Shown here: piece by piece, positions 8,906-16,976 of the stretch | How positions within the stretch are numbered: the stretch's first letter is position 1 | Layout of the letters: every line of letters starts with the position of its first letter | Source of the DNA: Aliidiomarina taiwanensis | GTDB taxonomy: Bacteria > Pseudomonadota > Gammaproteobacteria > Enterobacterales > Alteromonadaceae | DNA length: 64,000 nt | NCBI RefSeq assembly: GCF_003987015.1 | Contig: NZ_PIPQ01000001.1 | Span: 186,001 to 250,000, forward strand | Direction: 5' to 3' | Notes under the pieces: model-generated | What the model saw: only the letters and a program-made list of their open reading frames with translations | Databases searched by the model: none | What the model was told of the DNA's origin: nothing | Translations under genes and position numbers: made by a program

Positions 8906-9011
8906 TAAAAAGCTACCTTTTTGTCGTGTTTATTGTGCTAGCTATTATTGTGTCTCTTCTGCTATCGGCCTAAAGGCTAAGTTATTTAGGGCTTTTAAAC
9001 TAGTATGACAA

Positions 9012-9041
9012 ATGACTATAGTGGCTGCATTAGGATATGAT
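9012..9041 (+). promoter_or_regulatory. Weak candidate promoter for the second LicD gene
   Basis: ATGACT at 9012-9017 and TATGAT at 9036-9041 are spaced by 18 bases and sit 35 bases before the LicD start. The -10 is good and the -35 matches four of six consensus bases. It falls in the 171-base gap between the divergent TagD-type and LicD genes, where a promoter is expected. Confidence 0.35.
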
Positions 9042-9076
9042 TCATTTCAGCTTTTACTGTGACTAAAGGGGAACTG

Positions 9077-10009
9077 ATGTCTCTTCGTAAGCAAGTGATT
9101 TTATTTGGTGCGAGCCTAGGTGGTGAAAATTTCATCAAACATAATAGCCAAGTGGACGTGATAGCTTTTACTGACAATGACTCCTCTCGCTGGGGAACTA
9201 CGCTTGCCGGGCGGCCAATAATTAGCCCCTTGAATATAGCGCAGCACGACTTTGACGAAGTGATTATAACCAGCCAATGGCAAGATAGTATTAAAAACCA
9301 ACTTATTAATGAGTTGAGTATTCCTGCTGAAAAGGTTGTGATTCCCAATAAAACTTACCTAAAGCCTGCTATTAAGCCTTTCACGCACGCTGCTACGTTG
9401 GCTTTTGCTCAACAGAGCTTAGGGATTATTAGCGAGTTTTTAGCTAAACACGGCATTTATGCGATGGTTGATTCGGGTACGGCCCTTGGCATAGTGCGAG
9501 ACGGTGATTTAATACCTTGGGATGATGATATTGATTTTGCAATCAATGCCAAAAATTTTGATAAGGCTGTTGAATTAACGGCTCAATTACTCGCTGCTTT
9601 ACCACAAATACCTGAAGCGCACTGGGTGGCAACAGTGATTACTTTAGCGGGAGAAGATGTTTGCATAAACTTGGATTTAGAAAGTAATGACCATGACACT
9701 ATAAAAGATATCGAAATTAGTTTGCAAAAGAGAACTGAGCGTAATGGTCGTTCTGAGTTGGACTCTTCAGCGGGTATTTTTGATGCTCCTGCGGTTCACT
9801 TTCAAACCCCTCAGCCAATAAAATATTGTGGCTATACGGTTTATTTGCCTGATGAAGTTGAAAGCTTTTTGACCTTTATGTATGGCGATTGGCGTAGCCC
9901 GCAGCCCAATACAAGCTTGCAAGATTATGATAATCGTTATCAACAAACGAAAGCGGACCCTAGATCTCAACAAGTAACGAAACGCAAAATACAGAGGGTT
10001 AAAAACTAG
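9077..10009 (+). CDS. LicD-family phosphotransferase with N-terminal nucleotide-fold domain
   Basis: The start is ATG 9077, preceded by AAAGGGG at good spacing; a GTG at 9059 is less likely. Residues 1-95 form a separate domain beginning QVILFGASLGGENFI and continuing VIAFTDNDSSRWG, a Rossmann-like fold often attached to glycosyl- or methyltransferases in surface-glycan loci. From about residue 110 comes a LicD domain with MVDSGTALGIVRDGDLIPWD and DDIDFAI. The family transfers phosphocholine or polyol phosphate from a CDP donor. The divergent TagD-type gene suggests that CDP-glycerol could be its donor. It is not a close copy of the other LicD protein here. It closes the polysaccharide region. 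Confidence 0.8.
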   Translation: MSLRKQVILFGASLGGENFIKHNSQVDVIAFTDNDSSRWGTTLAGRPIISPLNIAQHDFDEVIITSQWQDSIKNQLINELSIPAEKVVIPNKTYLKPAIKPFTHAATLAFAQQSLGIISEFLAKHGIYAMVDSGTALGIVRDGDLIPWDDDIDFAINAKNFDKAVELTAQLLAALPQIPEAHWVATVITLAGEDVCINLDLESNDHDTIKDIEISLQKRTERNGRSELDSSAGIFDAPAVHFQTPQPIKYCGYTVYLPDEVESFLTFMYGDWRSPQPNTSLQDYDNRYQQTKADPRSQQVTKRKIQRVKN

Positions 10010-10068
10010 CGGTTTGTTTACTTAATCACCACCTAAGCCCCAATACAGGTGCTTTTGCAAGAAAACCC

Positions 10069-10096
10069 TTGCGGCGGGGGTGGGCTTGGGTATAAT
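10069..10096 (+). promoter_or_regulatory. Promoter of tRNA-Trp
   Basis: TTGCGG at 10069-10074 and a perfect TATAAT at 10091-10096 are spaced by 16 bases. The mature tRNA begins 39 bases beyond the -10, as expected for a stand-alone stable RNA gene. Confidence 0.7.
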
Positions 10097-10134
10097 GCTT
10101 CTCGGTTGCTTCAGCAGCCGCTGCAAACATCTGC

Positions 10135-10211
10135 AGGGGTGTAGTTCCAATTGGTAGAACGGCGGTCTCCAAAACCGACGGCTGGGGGTTCGAGTCCCTC
10201 CACCCCTGCCA
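10135..10211 (+). tRNA. tRNA-Trp (anticodon CCA)
   Basis: The 7-bp acceptor stem pairs AGGGGTG with CACCCCT, then G discriminator and encoded CCA. The anticodon loop contains CTCCAAA with anticodon CCA, and the T-arm reads GGGTTCGAGTCCC. It is very similar to enterobacterial tRNA-Trp. It stands alone, with its own promoter, between the polysaccharide locus and rimI; such an edge position is typical of islands, but I see no integrase or repeated 3' end. Confidence 0.97.
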
Positions 10212-10251
10212 GTTTTCTTCGTAGTTCCTTTCTTGTTTTAACTCTTTTATG

Positions 10252-10752
10252 TTACTCAATAGCTCTGCCGTACACTAGGCCGGTTTCCATGTCTGTGGTG
10301 TTGGGCAATGGGTAGTAGTTTGCGCGAGCGCCAAGCTTTTTAAAGCCATACCTTTCGTACAAACGAATGGCGCTGATGTTGCTTTCCCTGACTTCAAGAT
10401 AAACGGGGGCTGCCAGAATGAGTTGGCCCTCATGCCACCGGCTAGCACGAGTGAGCAGGTCTCCGAGAAGTTCGCTGCCGAAGCCTTGACCTTGGTAGTC
10501 GGGGTGTATGGCTATATTCATGAGTGTCTGTTCGCCGGCAATGTCATGCACAATATAGAAACCGGCTAATATGTCTTGGATAAAAAGCCCGACAACTCGG
10601 TAGCTGGGCCCAAAGCAGCCTTGTAGGGCTGATTCTTTCCAAGGAACGAGGTGAGCTGCTTGTTCAATATTATTGAGCTCTGGTGTGTAACTGTATAAAG
10701 GCCTGAGTATCACGAGTTTGATTGCGCCAGGTAGGGTTTTAGCTGCTGCCAT
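10252..10752 (-). CDS. rimI: RimI: ribosomal protein bS18 N-alpha-acetyltransferase
   Basis: A 166-residue GNAT acetyltransferase. The acetyl-CoA loop HPDYQGQGFGSELL is at about residues 80-93, then LEVRESNISAIRLYERYGFKKLGARANYYP, matching the RimI pattern (motifs LEVRESN and RANYYP). RimI acetylates the N-terminal Ala of ribosomal protein S18. The first 42 bases overlap the holD 3' end, as in the enterobacterial holD-rimI pair; an internal GTG start is also possible. Transcribed with serB and holD. Confidence 0.88.
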   Translation of the reverse strand: MAAAKTLPGAIKLVILRPLYSYTPELNNIEQAAHLVPWKESALQGCFGPSYRVVGLFIQDILAGFYIVHDIAGEQTLMNIAIHPDYQGQGFGSELLGDLLTRASRWHEGQLILAAPVYLEVRESNISAIRLYERYGFKKLGARANYYPLPNTTDMETGLVYGRAIE

Positions 10753-11174
10753 AGAGCACGCTTTTCGGTTTGACTTAATGTTTCTTTTGCTACAAATGTA
10801 CAGTCAATAATGGGTCTGGTACCGGCTTGGCTGACTTGAGTTGGGCGCGACTCTACAAAGTGACTTAAGTCTTTTAGCCAGGGATAGTAATTCACTGGAA
10901 GTACGTGAGGAAATGCAAGTAGCCACGGACCGAGTTGGTAAAGAATTGGCTGCGCCTGCATTTCAACTTGATCATTAGCCTCTGCTGATGCTGGCTTATG
11001 GTGCGTCCCAAGTGCACTTGATTGAGTTGGCTCTGTACGGGTGACTGCTTCGGACACTGGCGAGGCTTTCAATTCCGCCTGTTCAGCAGGGGAGGCTGCT
11101 GCTTGATTCCTCTGGTAGAGGGGAATGCCAAGCTTATCTAAAGCGGCTGCTTGCATTTCTGTCCACATATTCAT
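10710..11174 (-). CDS. holD: HolD: DNA polymerase III psi subunit
   Basis: A 154-residue protein with the expected start region MQAAALDKLGIPLYQRN, a variable Pro/Ala/Glu/Thr-rich linker at about residues 25-75, and a conserved globular part around LYQLGPWLLAFP. Its C-terminus contains KRALWQQLKPYL, close to the RAALWQQI motif of E. coli HolD. HolD links the clamp loader (with HolC) to SSB. The family diverges fast, so the call rests on these motifs plus the conserved position before rimI. Its ATG overlaps the serB stop (ATGA), so the two are translationally coupled. The linker makes it longer than usual. Confidence 0.8.
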   Translation of the reverse strand: MNMWTEMQAAALDKLGIPLYQRNQAAASPAEQAELKASPVSEAVTRTEPTQSSALGTHHKPASAEANDQVEMQAQPILYQLGPWLLAFPHVLPVNYYPWLKDLSHFVESRPTQVSQAGTRPIIDCTFVAKETLSQTEKRALWQQLKPYLAQSNS

Positions 11175-11827
11175 TCGCTTAGGGCCTCAATAATTAAGCT
11201 TAGGTCGGGGCTATCAATGCATATGTCTGCAACCTCTCGTAGGGCTGGTTTTGCCATAAAAGCAATGCCTGTGCCTGCGGCTTGCAACATGGGAATGTCA
11301 TTCGCTCCGTCGCCAATAGCGACGATTTGCTCTGGCTCTATTCCATAGGTACTCGCCAACGAAAGCAAAATGTTTCGCTTAGCTTCTGCGTCGATAATGT
11401 CACCAAGTAAACGGCCCGTTAGCTTGCCTTGTTTTACTTCTAAAATATTACAAGAAACATGGTCGGCATTGAATCTGCGAGCCGCTTCATCAGCAAACCA
11501 AGTGAAGCCACCGGAAACAATAACAATGCGCCACTTGTGTTGCTTAAACCATTGTATTAATTGTTCTGCACCGGGCATGAAGGGCAATGCGTCGCACATA
11601 TCGAGAATTAATTGCTCCGGTACGCCTCTTAACTTACCTACGCGGGCATGTAAGGCTTCTGTGAAGTTGAGCTCACCTTGCATGGCGGCCTCGGTAATGG
11701 CTGCCACTTCTGCGCCGTGGCCAGCAGCTTCAGCTATCGCATCGATACTTTCCATGTCAATGGGGGTGGAGTCCATATCAAAGACGGCAAGACCAGGAGC
11801 GTGCATATTAGGTTTATTATTATGCAT
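11171..11827 (-). CDS. serB: SerB: phosphoserine phosphatase (short form)
   Basis: A 218-residue HAD-family phosphatase that makes serine from phosphoserine. Motif I is DMDSTPID (nucleophile D17, acid D19), motif II VSGGFTWF, and motif IV GDGANDIPML. The length is that of the catalytic domain alone; the N-terminal regulatory part of the roughly 320-residue E. coli protein is absent. In motif I a Pro replaces the usual Leu after DMDST, but the catalytic residues are intact. It leads the serB-holD-rimI operon and is divergent from smp, as is common in gammaproteobacteria. Confidence 0.92.
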   Translation of the reverse strand: MHNNKPNMHAPGLAVFDMDSTPIDMESIDAIAEAAGHGAEVAAITEAAMQGELNFTEALHARVGKLRGVPEQLILDMCDALPFMPGAEQLIQWFKQHKWRIVIVSGGFTWFADEAARRFNADHVSCNILEVKQGKLTGRLLGDIIDAEAKRNILLSLASTYGIEPEQIVAIGDGANDIPMLQAAGTGIAFMAKPALREVADICIDSPDLSLIIEALSE

Positions 11828-11912
11828 GAGAAGTAAGCCCTCGCAGTTATACAGATAGCTATATTAGCAGAATATCGTTGTCACTCCATAAGGCTTCCGA
11901 TAAAGTGAATGC

Positions 11913-12587
11913 ATGCAAAGTGAAATACAGTCAAAAACAAATTCTCGCTGGTACTTTTATGAGGACCGCTGGCTACGTCTTGGTTTATATATGGGCGTGG
12001 CCGCTTTATTATTTTCGGCCATTGCGAATGTCTGGGTGCAGCTTAACCAACGGGGTGAAGAAGCCTTGATGGCGCACACAGAACGGTTGGCGCGGGTGAT
12101 TATGGCGCAAGCTGAGCATGAGTCACAAATATGGTTTATGGAAAACAACCATGAAGCTTTAAGCAGCTTAGCAAGGCATTTGCAGCAACAAGACGAAATT
12201 CTTGAAGTTGCGATTCAAGACAACCTAGGCCGGACGATTGTTCGTGCGGGGCACTCGGTTTCTATTGATAACTATTTAAGAAACCTCCCAGAAGTCATTT
12301 GGGCGGTGCCTATGGTGGAAGACGTTCTGGATAGCGATGAGGCGAATGCCAAACTCCTGGGCTTTGTGCGTATTACCTTCGACTACGACCGAATTATGGC
12401 GGAAACACGGCCTTACCATCGCTCTATTATGAGTGAGAACGCGTACACTTTAATTCTTGCGTTTTTTGCTGGTGTTCTTGTGGCCACCGCATTTGTTCGC
12501 CGCCGGAAACCTGTATTAATTCATCAAAGTGCCCGTCCAAGAAAGTCACGGCATATTCCTAACTCCCATGACTCACTGCCTTTTTGA
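11913..12587 (+). CDS. Smp/YtjB family membrane protein
   Basis: A 224-residue inner-membrane protein with a transmembrane segment at about residues 23-42 (LGLYMGVAALLFSAIANVWV), a periplasmic region of about 135 residues, and a second membrane segment near residues 178-197 followed by an Arg/Lys-rich tail. Length, topology and the position divergent from serB match the Smp (YtjB/AhpA) family, whose role is poorly defined. Its last 20 bases overlap the start of the TatD-type gene, so the two are probably co-transcribed. Confidence 0.8.
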   Translation: MQSEIQSKTNSRWYFYEDRWLRLGLYMGVAALLFSAIANVWVQLNQRGEEALMAHTERLARVIMAQAEHESQIWFMENNHEALSSLARHLQQQDEILEVAIQDNLGRTIVRAGHSVSIDNYLRNLPEVIWAVPMVEDVLDSDEANAKLLGFVRITFDYDRIMAETRPYHRSIMSENAYTLILAFFAGVLVATAFVRRRKPVLIHQSARPRKSRHIPNSHDSLPF

Positions 12588-13347
12588 CTCCCACTGCCAC
12601 CTTGATTTTGATACATTTACGCCCGACAGAGCCCAGGTTATAACGCACGCTCGACAGCAGGGGGTGAAAGGGTTTGTTGTGCCTGGTGTGACGCGTCGCC
12701 AATGGCCTCAACTCGTTCAGCTTGCTCAGCAGTACCGCACTTGTTCGGTTGCCTTTGGCTTACACCCTTACTTTATAAATGAGCATGTCCCAGCCGACTT
12801 AATGCACCTTGAGCGCATGTTAAGGGATAACCCCAAAGCCAGTGTTGGAGAAATAGGGTTAGATGCATACTGTCCTCATCCGGCCGTGCAATTACATTTA
12901 TTGCGTGAACAGCTGGTTTTAGCTGTTGCGGAAAAGCGGCCTGTTATTTTGCACCATAGAAAAACAATGCACCTTTTGCTGAGAGAAATAAAACAAGCAC
13001 AGCAAAAGGGGCCTTTATTGGGCGTTCTTCATGCCTTTAGTGGTAGCGTTGAGCAAGCCAATGAGTGGGCTTCAATAGGGTTTAAGCTTGGTGTAGGCGG
13101 AGTTATTACCTACCCGCGGGCACAAAAAACTCGGCAAGCCATTGCGGCCGCGCCCTTGAGGAGCTTGGTGCTAGAAACGGATAGCCCGGATATGCCTGTT
13201 GCTGGTTATCAAGGTCAGCGTAATGAACCTGCGCGGATAACAGAGGTTTTTGCAGCATTATGCGCGCTAAGAACCGAGTCACCAGCGACGATAGCGCAGC
13301 AGCTTTTAATAAATACACAACAAGTTTTTCCCAACGTCGCAATTTAA
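12568..13347 (+). CDS. TatD-family metal-dependent hydrolase (YjjV-like)
   Basis: The start is ATG 12568 (MTHCLFDSHCHLDF), inside the end of smp; a GTG at 12529 would add 13 unlikely residues. The 259-residue protein has the TatD metal motif FDSHCHLD at residues 5-12, GEIGLD, ILHHRK, LHAFSGS and LETDSPDMPV, in the usual order. TatD proteins are Mg-dependent DNases or hydrolases; the YjjV subgroup lies near serB/holD in enterobacteria, which agrees with this place. The exact substrate is unknown. Confidence 0.88.
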   Translation: MTHCLFDSHCHLDFDTFTPDRAQVITHARQQGVKGFVVPGVTRRQWPQLVQLAQQYRTCSVAFGLHPYFINEHVPADLMHLERMLRDNPKASVGEIGLDAYCPHPAVQLHLLREQLVLAVAEKRPVILHHRKTMHLLLREIKQAQQKGPLLGVLHAFSGSVEQANEWASIGFKLGVGGVITYPRAQKTRQAIAAAPLRSLVLETDSPDMPVAGYQGQRNEPARITEVFAALCALRTESPATIAQQLLINTQQVFPNVAI

Positions 13348-13443
13348 CCTTACTTCATCGTCATCTCTATGCAGGGCGATTGTGCCTCGTGTAATCTAAA
13401 CTTAAAGCATACTTTTTAGCCACAGATAAAAAGGAAATCTATT

Positions 13444-15483
13444 GTGCGACATTTACTTATAACTTTATTCAGTTGGAGTTTGCTGCTGGTTGCTATACCC
13501 CAGGCATTGGCTGCTTCTGAAAGCGTAACGCCTTTACAATTCGACGATGTGTTTCAACTTGAATATGCAGCTGATCCACAGCCTAGTCCTGATGGGAAGC
13601 AGGTGGTGTTTGTTCGCCACTGGATGGATAGCCAGACGGACAGGCGCCGTGCATCGCTCTGGATTATGAATGCGGATGGTACCAACCTCCAAGCACTGAC
13701 AGACAGAAATATAGACGCTTATGCGCCACGTTGGTCACCGAATGGTAATCGCATTGCCTTTGTGTCGGGTGGTCAAATTAACCTGTTGTGGTTAGAGACA
13801 GGGCGCACAGCGACATTGTCTACAGTTACGAGTAACCCTGGTAACTTAAGTTGGTCACCCGACGGGAACCACATTGTATTTTCTATGTTTACGCCAGAGC
13901 CTGCGGCGGCACCGGTTACTTTACCTGGTAAGCCTGCGGGTGCCGAATGGGCAAAGCCTGTAATTTATATCGACAAAATGAATTATCGCGCCGATGGTGC
14001 TGGCTATTTGTCAACGGGGTATCAGCAGCTATACATGATCTCTGCACAAGGAGGTACGGCAGCCCAGCTGACCAATGGGCCGTTTAACCACGGCGGGACT
14101 GTGTCCTGGGCGGCAGATGGTAGTGTTTTTTACTTTTCTGCGAACCGCCACGAAAACTGGCAAGAGCAGCCTCTTAACTCGGAATTATTTAAGTTCAGTC
14201 TACAGGATAAAAGCTTAACTCAGCTGACAGATAGAAACGGACCAGACAGCAATCCGAAAGTGTCGCCAAACGGACGTTTTATTGCTTATACGGGCTTTGA
14301 TGATAAACGCATGTCGAGCCAACGTAACCGTTTATATGTTATGGAGCTAGATGGGAGCAATATTACACCCCTCACGGATGACTTAGACCGGAGTATTAGT
14401 GGTTTTGAATGGATGAGCAATAGCCGTGGCTTAGTTATTTCCTATGACGAGCACGGCAATGGCGTTATCGCTGAGCAGTCGCTACGAGGCTCACGTAAGG
14501 TGCTCGCAAGTGATATGGGTGGACTTTCTTATAGCCGCCCATACTCAGGCGGACAATTTAAACTAGGTCACCGCGATGCTGTGTACTACACCCAAAGCAG
14601 TACCCAACACCCAGCCGAGTTAGCTGTGGTGAAAGGGCGTAGTAAGCAAACACTGACCCAGCTAAATGCAGACTTTGTTGCTCACCGCACAATAGGGGAA
14701 GTGGAAACGTTTTGGTATACATCCTCTGTTGATGAAAAAGACATTCAGGGCTGGATTATTTATCCACCCGGGTTTGATGCCAACAAAACCTACCCACTTA
14801 TTCTTGAAATTCATGGTGGACCGCATACAGCCTATGGCCCTGTTTTTGCTATGGAGCTACAGTTAATGGCGGCTCAGGGGTATGTCGTGCTTTATACAAA
14901 CCCACGTGGAAGCACCAGCTATGGTGACGACTTCGCTAATGAAATACACCATAACTACCCGAGCTATGACTTTAATGACCTGATGGACGGTGTTGACGCG
15001 CTTCTTGCTCGCGGCTTCATCAACGAAAAGGAACTGTTTATTACCGGGGGTAGTGGCGGTGGCGTGCTAACAACTTGGACCATAGGGCATACGGACAGAT
15101 TTGCTGCAGCGGTTGCAGTGAACCCTGTGATTAACTGGTACAGCTTCGTTTTAAACGCTGACATGTATAACTACTTTACTCAGTATTGGTTTCCAGGGCT
15201 GCCTTGGGATATGCCAGAACATTACTTAAAACATTCGCCAATTAGTTATGTTGGCAATGTCACAACCCCTACCATGCTGTTTACTGGAGAGTCGGACCAT
15301 AGGACTCCCATTTCTGAAACCGAACAGTACTATCAAGCATTGCAATTGCGGGGGATTGAGTCGGCCATGGTGCGAGTCCCTGGCGCTTCCCACGCGCTGC
15401 ATACACGTCCGAGTAATTTAATGGCAAAGCCAGCGTACGTGACTTACTGGTTTAACAAGTATCGAGAAAGCTCAAACGATTAA
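13444..15483 (+). CDS. Secreted S9-family serine peptidase (prolyl oligopeptidase type)
   Basis: A 679-residue exported peptidase starting at GTG 13444 behind AAAAGGAAA. Residues 1-24 are a signal peptide ending in ALA, before ASES. Residues 30-400 hold WD40-like propeller repeats with WSPDGNHI and WSPNGNRI type blades. The C-terminal alpha/beta hydrolase domain has the triad S537 in GGSGGG, D618 in GESDHRTP and H650 in GASHALH. Family members are dipeptidyl or acylaminoacyl peptidases; here it would degrade oligopeptides in the periplasm, useful for a marine proteolytic heterotroph. A strong hairpin follows the stop. Confidence 0.9.
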   Translation: MRHLLITLFSWSLLLVAIPQALAASESVTPLQFDDVFQLEYAADPQPSPDGKQVVFVRHWMDSQTDRRRASLWIMNADGTNLQALTDRNIDAYAPRWSPNGNRIAFVSGGQINLLWLETGRTATLSTVTSNPGNLSWSPDGNHIVFSMFTPEPAAAPVTLPGKPAGAEWAKPVIYIDKMNYRADGAGYLSTGYQQLYMISAQGGTAAQLTNGPFNHGGTVSWAADGSVFYFSANRHENWQEQPLNSELFKFSLQDKSLTQLTDRNGPDSNPKVSPNGRFIAYTGFDDKRMSSQRNRLYVMELDGSNITPLTDDLDRSISGFEWMSNSRGLVISYDEHGNGVIAEQSLRGSRKVLASDMGGLSYSRPYSGGQFKLGHRDAVYYTQSSTQHPAELAVVKGRSKQTLTQLNADFVAHRTIGEVETFWYTSSVDEKDIQGWIIYPPGFDANKTYPLILEIHGGPHTAYGPVFAMELQLMAAQGYVVLYTNPRGSTSYGDDFANEIHHNYPSYDFNDLMDGVDALLARGFINEKELFITGGSGGGVLTTWTIGHTDRFAAAVAVNPVINWYSFVLNADMYNYFTQYWFPGLPWDMPEHYLKHSPISYVGNVTTPTMLFTGESDHRTPISETEQYYQALQLRGIESAMVRVPGASHALHTRPSNLMAKPAYVTYWFNKYRESSND

Positions 15484-15499
15484 TATAGTAGAGCAGTGA

Positions 15500-15547
15500 G
15501 GCTCGACGAATGAGGTCCCTCGGTAACCTCATTGTCGGGCCTTTTTT
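15500..15547. terminator. Bidirectional intrinsic terminator
   Basis: GGCTCGACGAATGAGGT pairs with ACCTCATTGTCGGGCC (one bulge) across a short loop, and TTTTTT follows at 15542-15547. It ends the S9 peptidase transcript and overlaps the last codon of the convergent Yip1-family gene. Confidence 0.85.
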
Positions 15548-16145
15548 AATGCAGAAAGTTTGGGGTTAAACCATTTGTCCAAGCAATAATCGTCAGCATG
15601 ACCAGGGCCACAAGGAAGATAAGGCTCACCATGAGAACGGCACTTGCGTAAACAAACCCATGCTCTGCAGAGATCGAGAATAGGGTGGGTAGACCCGAAT
15701 AGAGCAGGTAAATAGAGTAGGCAAGCCCGCCTAAAAAGACGCATGCAATAAACCATAACTGTGGGTTCAAAGCGGCTAAGCCGGCCATATACACAGGGGT
15801 AGCTGCGTAGGCGAGAACGGCGAGTGCTTGTGAGTATGTAACCTGCACAATATATACTTGGCCTAAACGCGTGGTAATATAGGCAAGTGCGCAAGGGGTT
15901 AGCACTAAACCTAAATACATAAACGACGCCATAATAAAAGCGCTAGGCTTGGCGATAAACATATGCTTGCCCGGCGCCACATGCCACCCTAAGTGGGTTG
16001 AAGCATAGTAGGCACAAAGGACTGGTATAAGGGCTATCAGTAGTAAGTGAATGGCAGGCGGAACGAGTCCTTCATGGCGTTGCTGAATGAGCTGCCATGT
16101 TTTTCGCGGGTGGGCATAGAGCCCCCAAACATGATTTAGTATCAT
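15546..16145 (-). CDS. Yip1-domain integral membrane protein
   Basis: The start is the ATG at 16145 with GGGAGG five bases upstream; a TTG four codons earlier is less likely. The 199-residue product starts with MILNHVWGLYAHPRKTW, typical of bacterial Yip1/YIPF (DUF1282-like) proteins, and has about five hydrophobic segments from residue 28 on. Function is unknown. It is transcribed alone toward the terminator shared with the S9 peptidase gene. Confidence 0.75.
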   Translation of the reverse strand: MILNHVWGLYAHPRKTWQLIQQRHEGLVPPAIHLLLIALIPVLCAYYASTHLGWHVAPGKHMFIAKPSAFIMASFMYLGLVLTPCALAYITTRLGQVYIVQVTYSQALAVLAYAATPVYMAGLAALNPQLWFIACVFLGGLAYSIYLLYSGLPTLFSISAEHGFVYASAVLMVSLIFLVALVMLTIIAWTNGLTPNFLH

Positions 16146-16202
16146 GTGGCCTCCCAAACTAAGTTAATTGATGACACTCTTTAGAATAAGGCAACCTTTG
16201 TT

Positions 16203-16976
16203 GTGAGTACAGCCCCATTAGCTTCCCAAATAAATCAGCTTTTAGAACCTATCCATGATTTTTTACTGACCCCGACGCCACAGGCTTGGCTTGATCAGGC
16301 GGCACAGCCTGAAGCTTTGCCCTTGTTGCTTATCGACCATTTGCACTGTGAGTTAAAAGCCGCGCAAAGTGCTGCTTTATTGCTTCGCCGTTATATTTTA
16401 GATAAGGAAGCTGCTAGTCAGGTCTTGCAGTGGTTATTGCCCTATGAAGACGCAATTTACCGAAAGCAAGCGGTGAATTTGCGAGCTTTGGGGAACCAAA
16501 TACCACGACTAAAGGTTGCGACACAGACTGCTTGGCAAGCTCGCTTGGTAGACCGTATGGTACTGCTTATGAAAGAGGAGCTTCATCACTTTACGCAAGT
16601 TTTTGAGATTCTGCAGGCGCGAGATATTGAAATTCAAGCCGTCAGCGCTTCTCGCTATGCAGCCGGGTTGATGCGTCATGCCCGTACTCACGACCCTGTG
16701 ATGTTAGTGGATAAGCTTATTATTGGGGCCTTAATAGAAGCGCGCTCATGTGAGCGGTTTGCTGCCTTAGCCCCTTATTTAGACGAAGAGCTTTCGCGCT
16801 TTTATGTGTCGCTGCTTCGCTCAGAAGCGCGTCACTTTGAAGACTACCTTACCTTGGCGGAAGAAGTAAATGGTGGGCCTGTAACCGAGCATGTGGCACG
16901 GCTGGCGCAGGTGGAAGCTGAGTTAATTACCACTCCAGACACAGAGCTGCGGTTCCATAGTGGCGTACCGAGTTAG
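16203..16976 (+). CDS. miaE: MiaE: tRNA-(2-methylthio-N6-isopentenyladenosine) hydroxylase
   Basis: A 257-residue diiron protein of the MiaE family starting at GTG 16203. It has the ferritin-like iron ligands: IDHLHCELKAA, KEELHHF, IEARSCERF and RSEARHFEDY, supplying paired Glu and His residues in four helices. MiaE hydroxylates ms2i6A at tRNA position 37 using O2, as the last step after MiaA and MiaB. The stop overlaps the end of the convergent lpxH by 4 bases. No strong ribosome binding site is visible before the GTG, so a nearby start remains possible. Confidence 0.9.
   Translation: MSTAPLASQINQLLEPIHDFLLTPTPQAWLDQAAQPEALPLLLIDHLHCELKAAQSAALLLRRYILDKEAASQVLQWLLPYEDAIYRKQAVNLRALGNQIPRLKVATQTAWQARLVDRMVLLMKEELHHFTQVFEILQARDIEIQAVSASRYAAGLMRHARTHDPVMLVDKLIIGALIEARSCERFAALAPYLDEELSRFYVSLLRSEARHFEDYLTLAEEVNGGPVTEHVARLAQVEAELITTPDTELRFHSGVPS

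Noticed and set aside
1-10009. Bioluminescence (lux) operon
   Set aside because: LuxC- and LuxE-like proteins are present, but no luciferase genes are visible, and the neighbours are glycan genes.
10026-10259. 77-residue reverse-strand reading frame with WRDSNPQPSVLETAVL
   Set aside because: It is the antisense translation of tRNA-Trp, a well-known annotation artefact.
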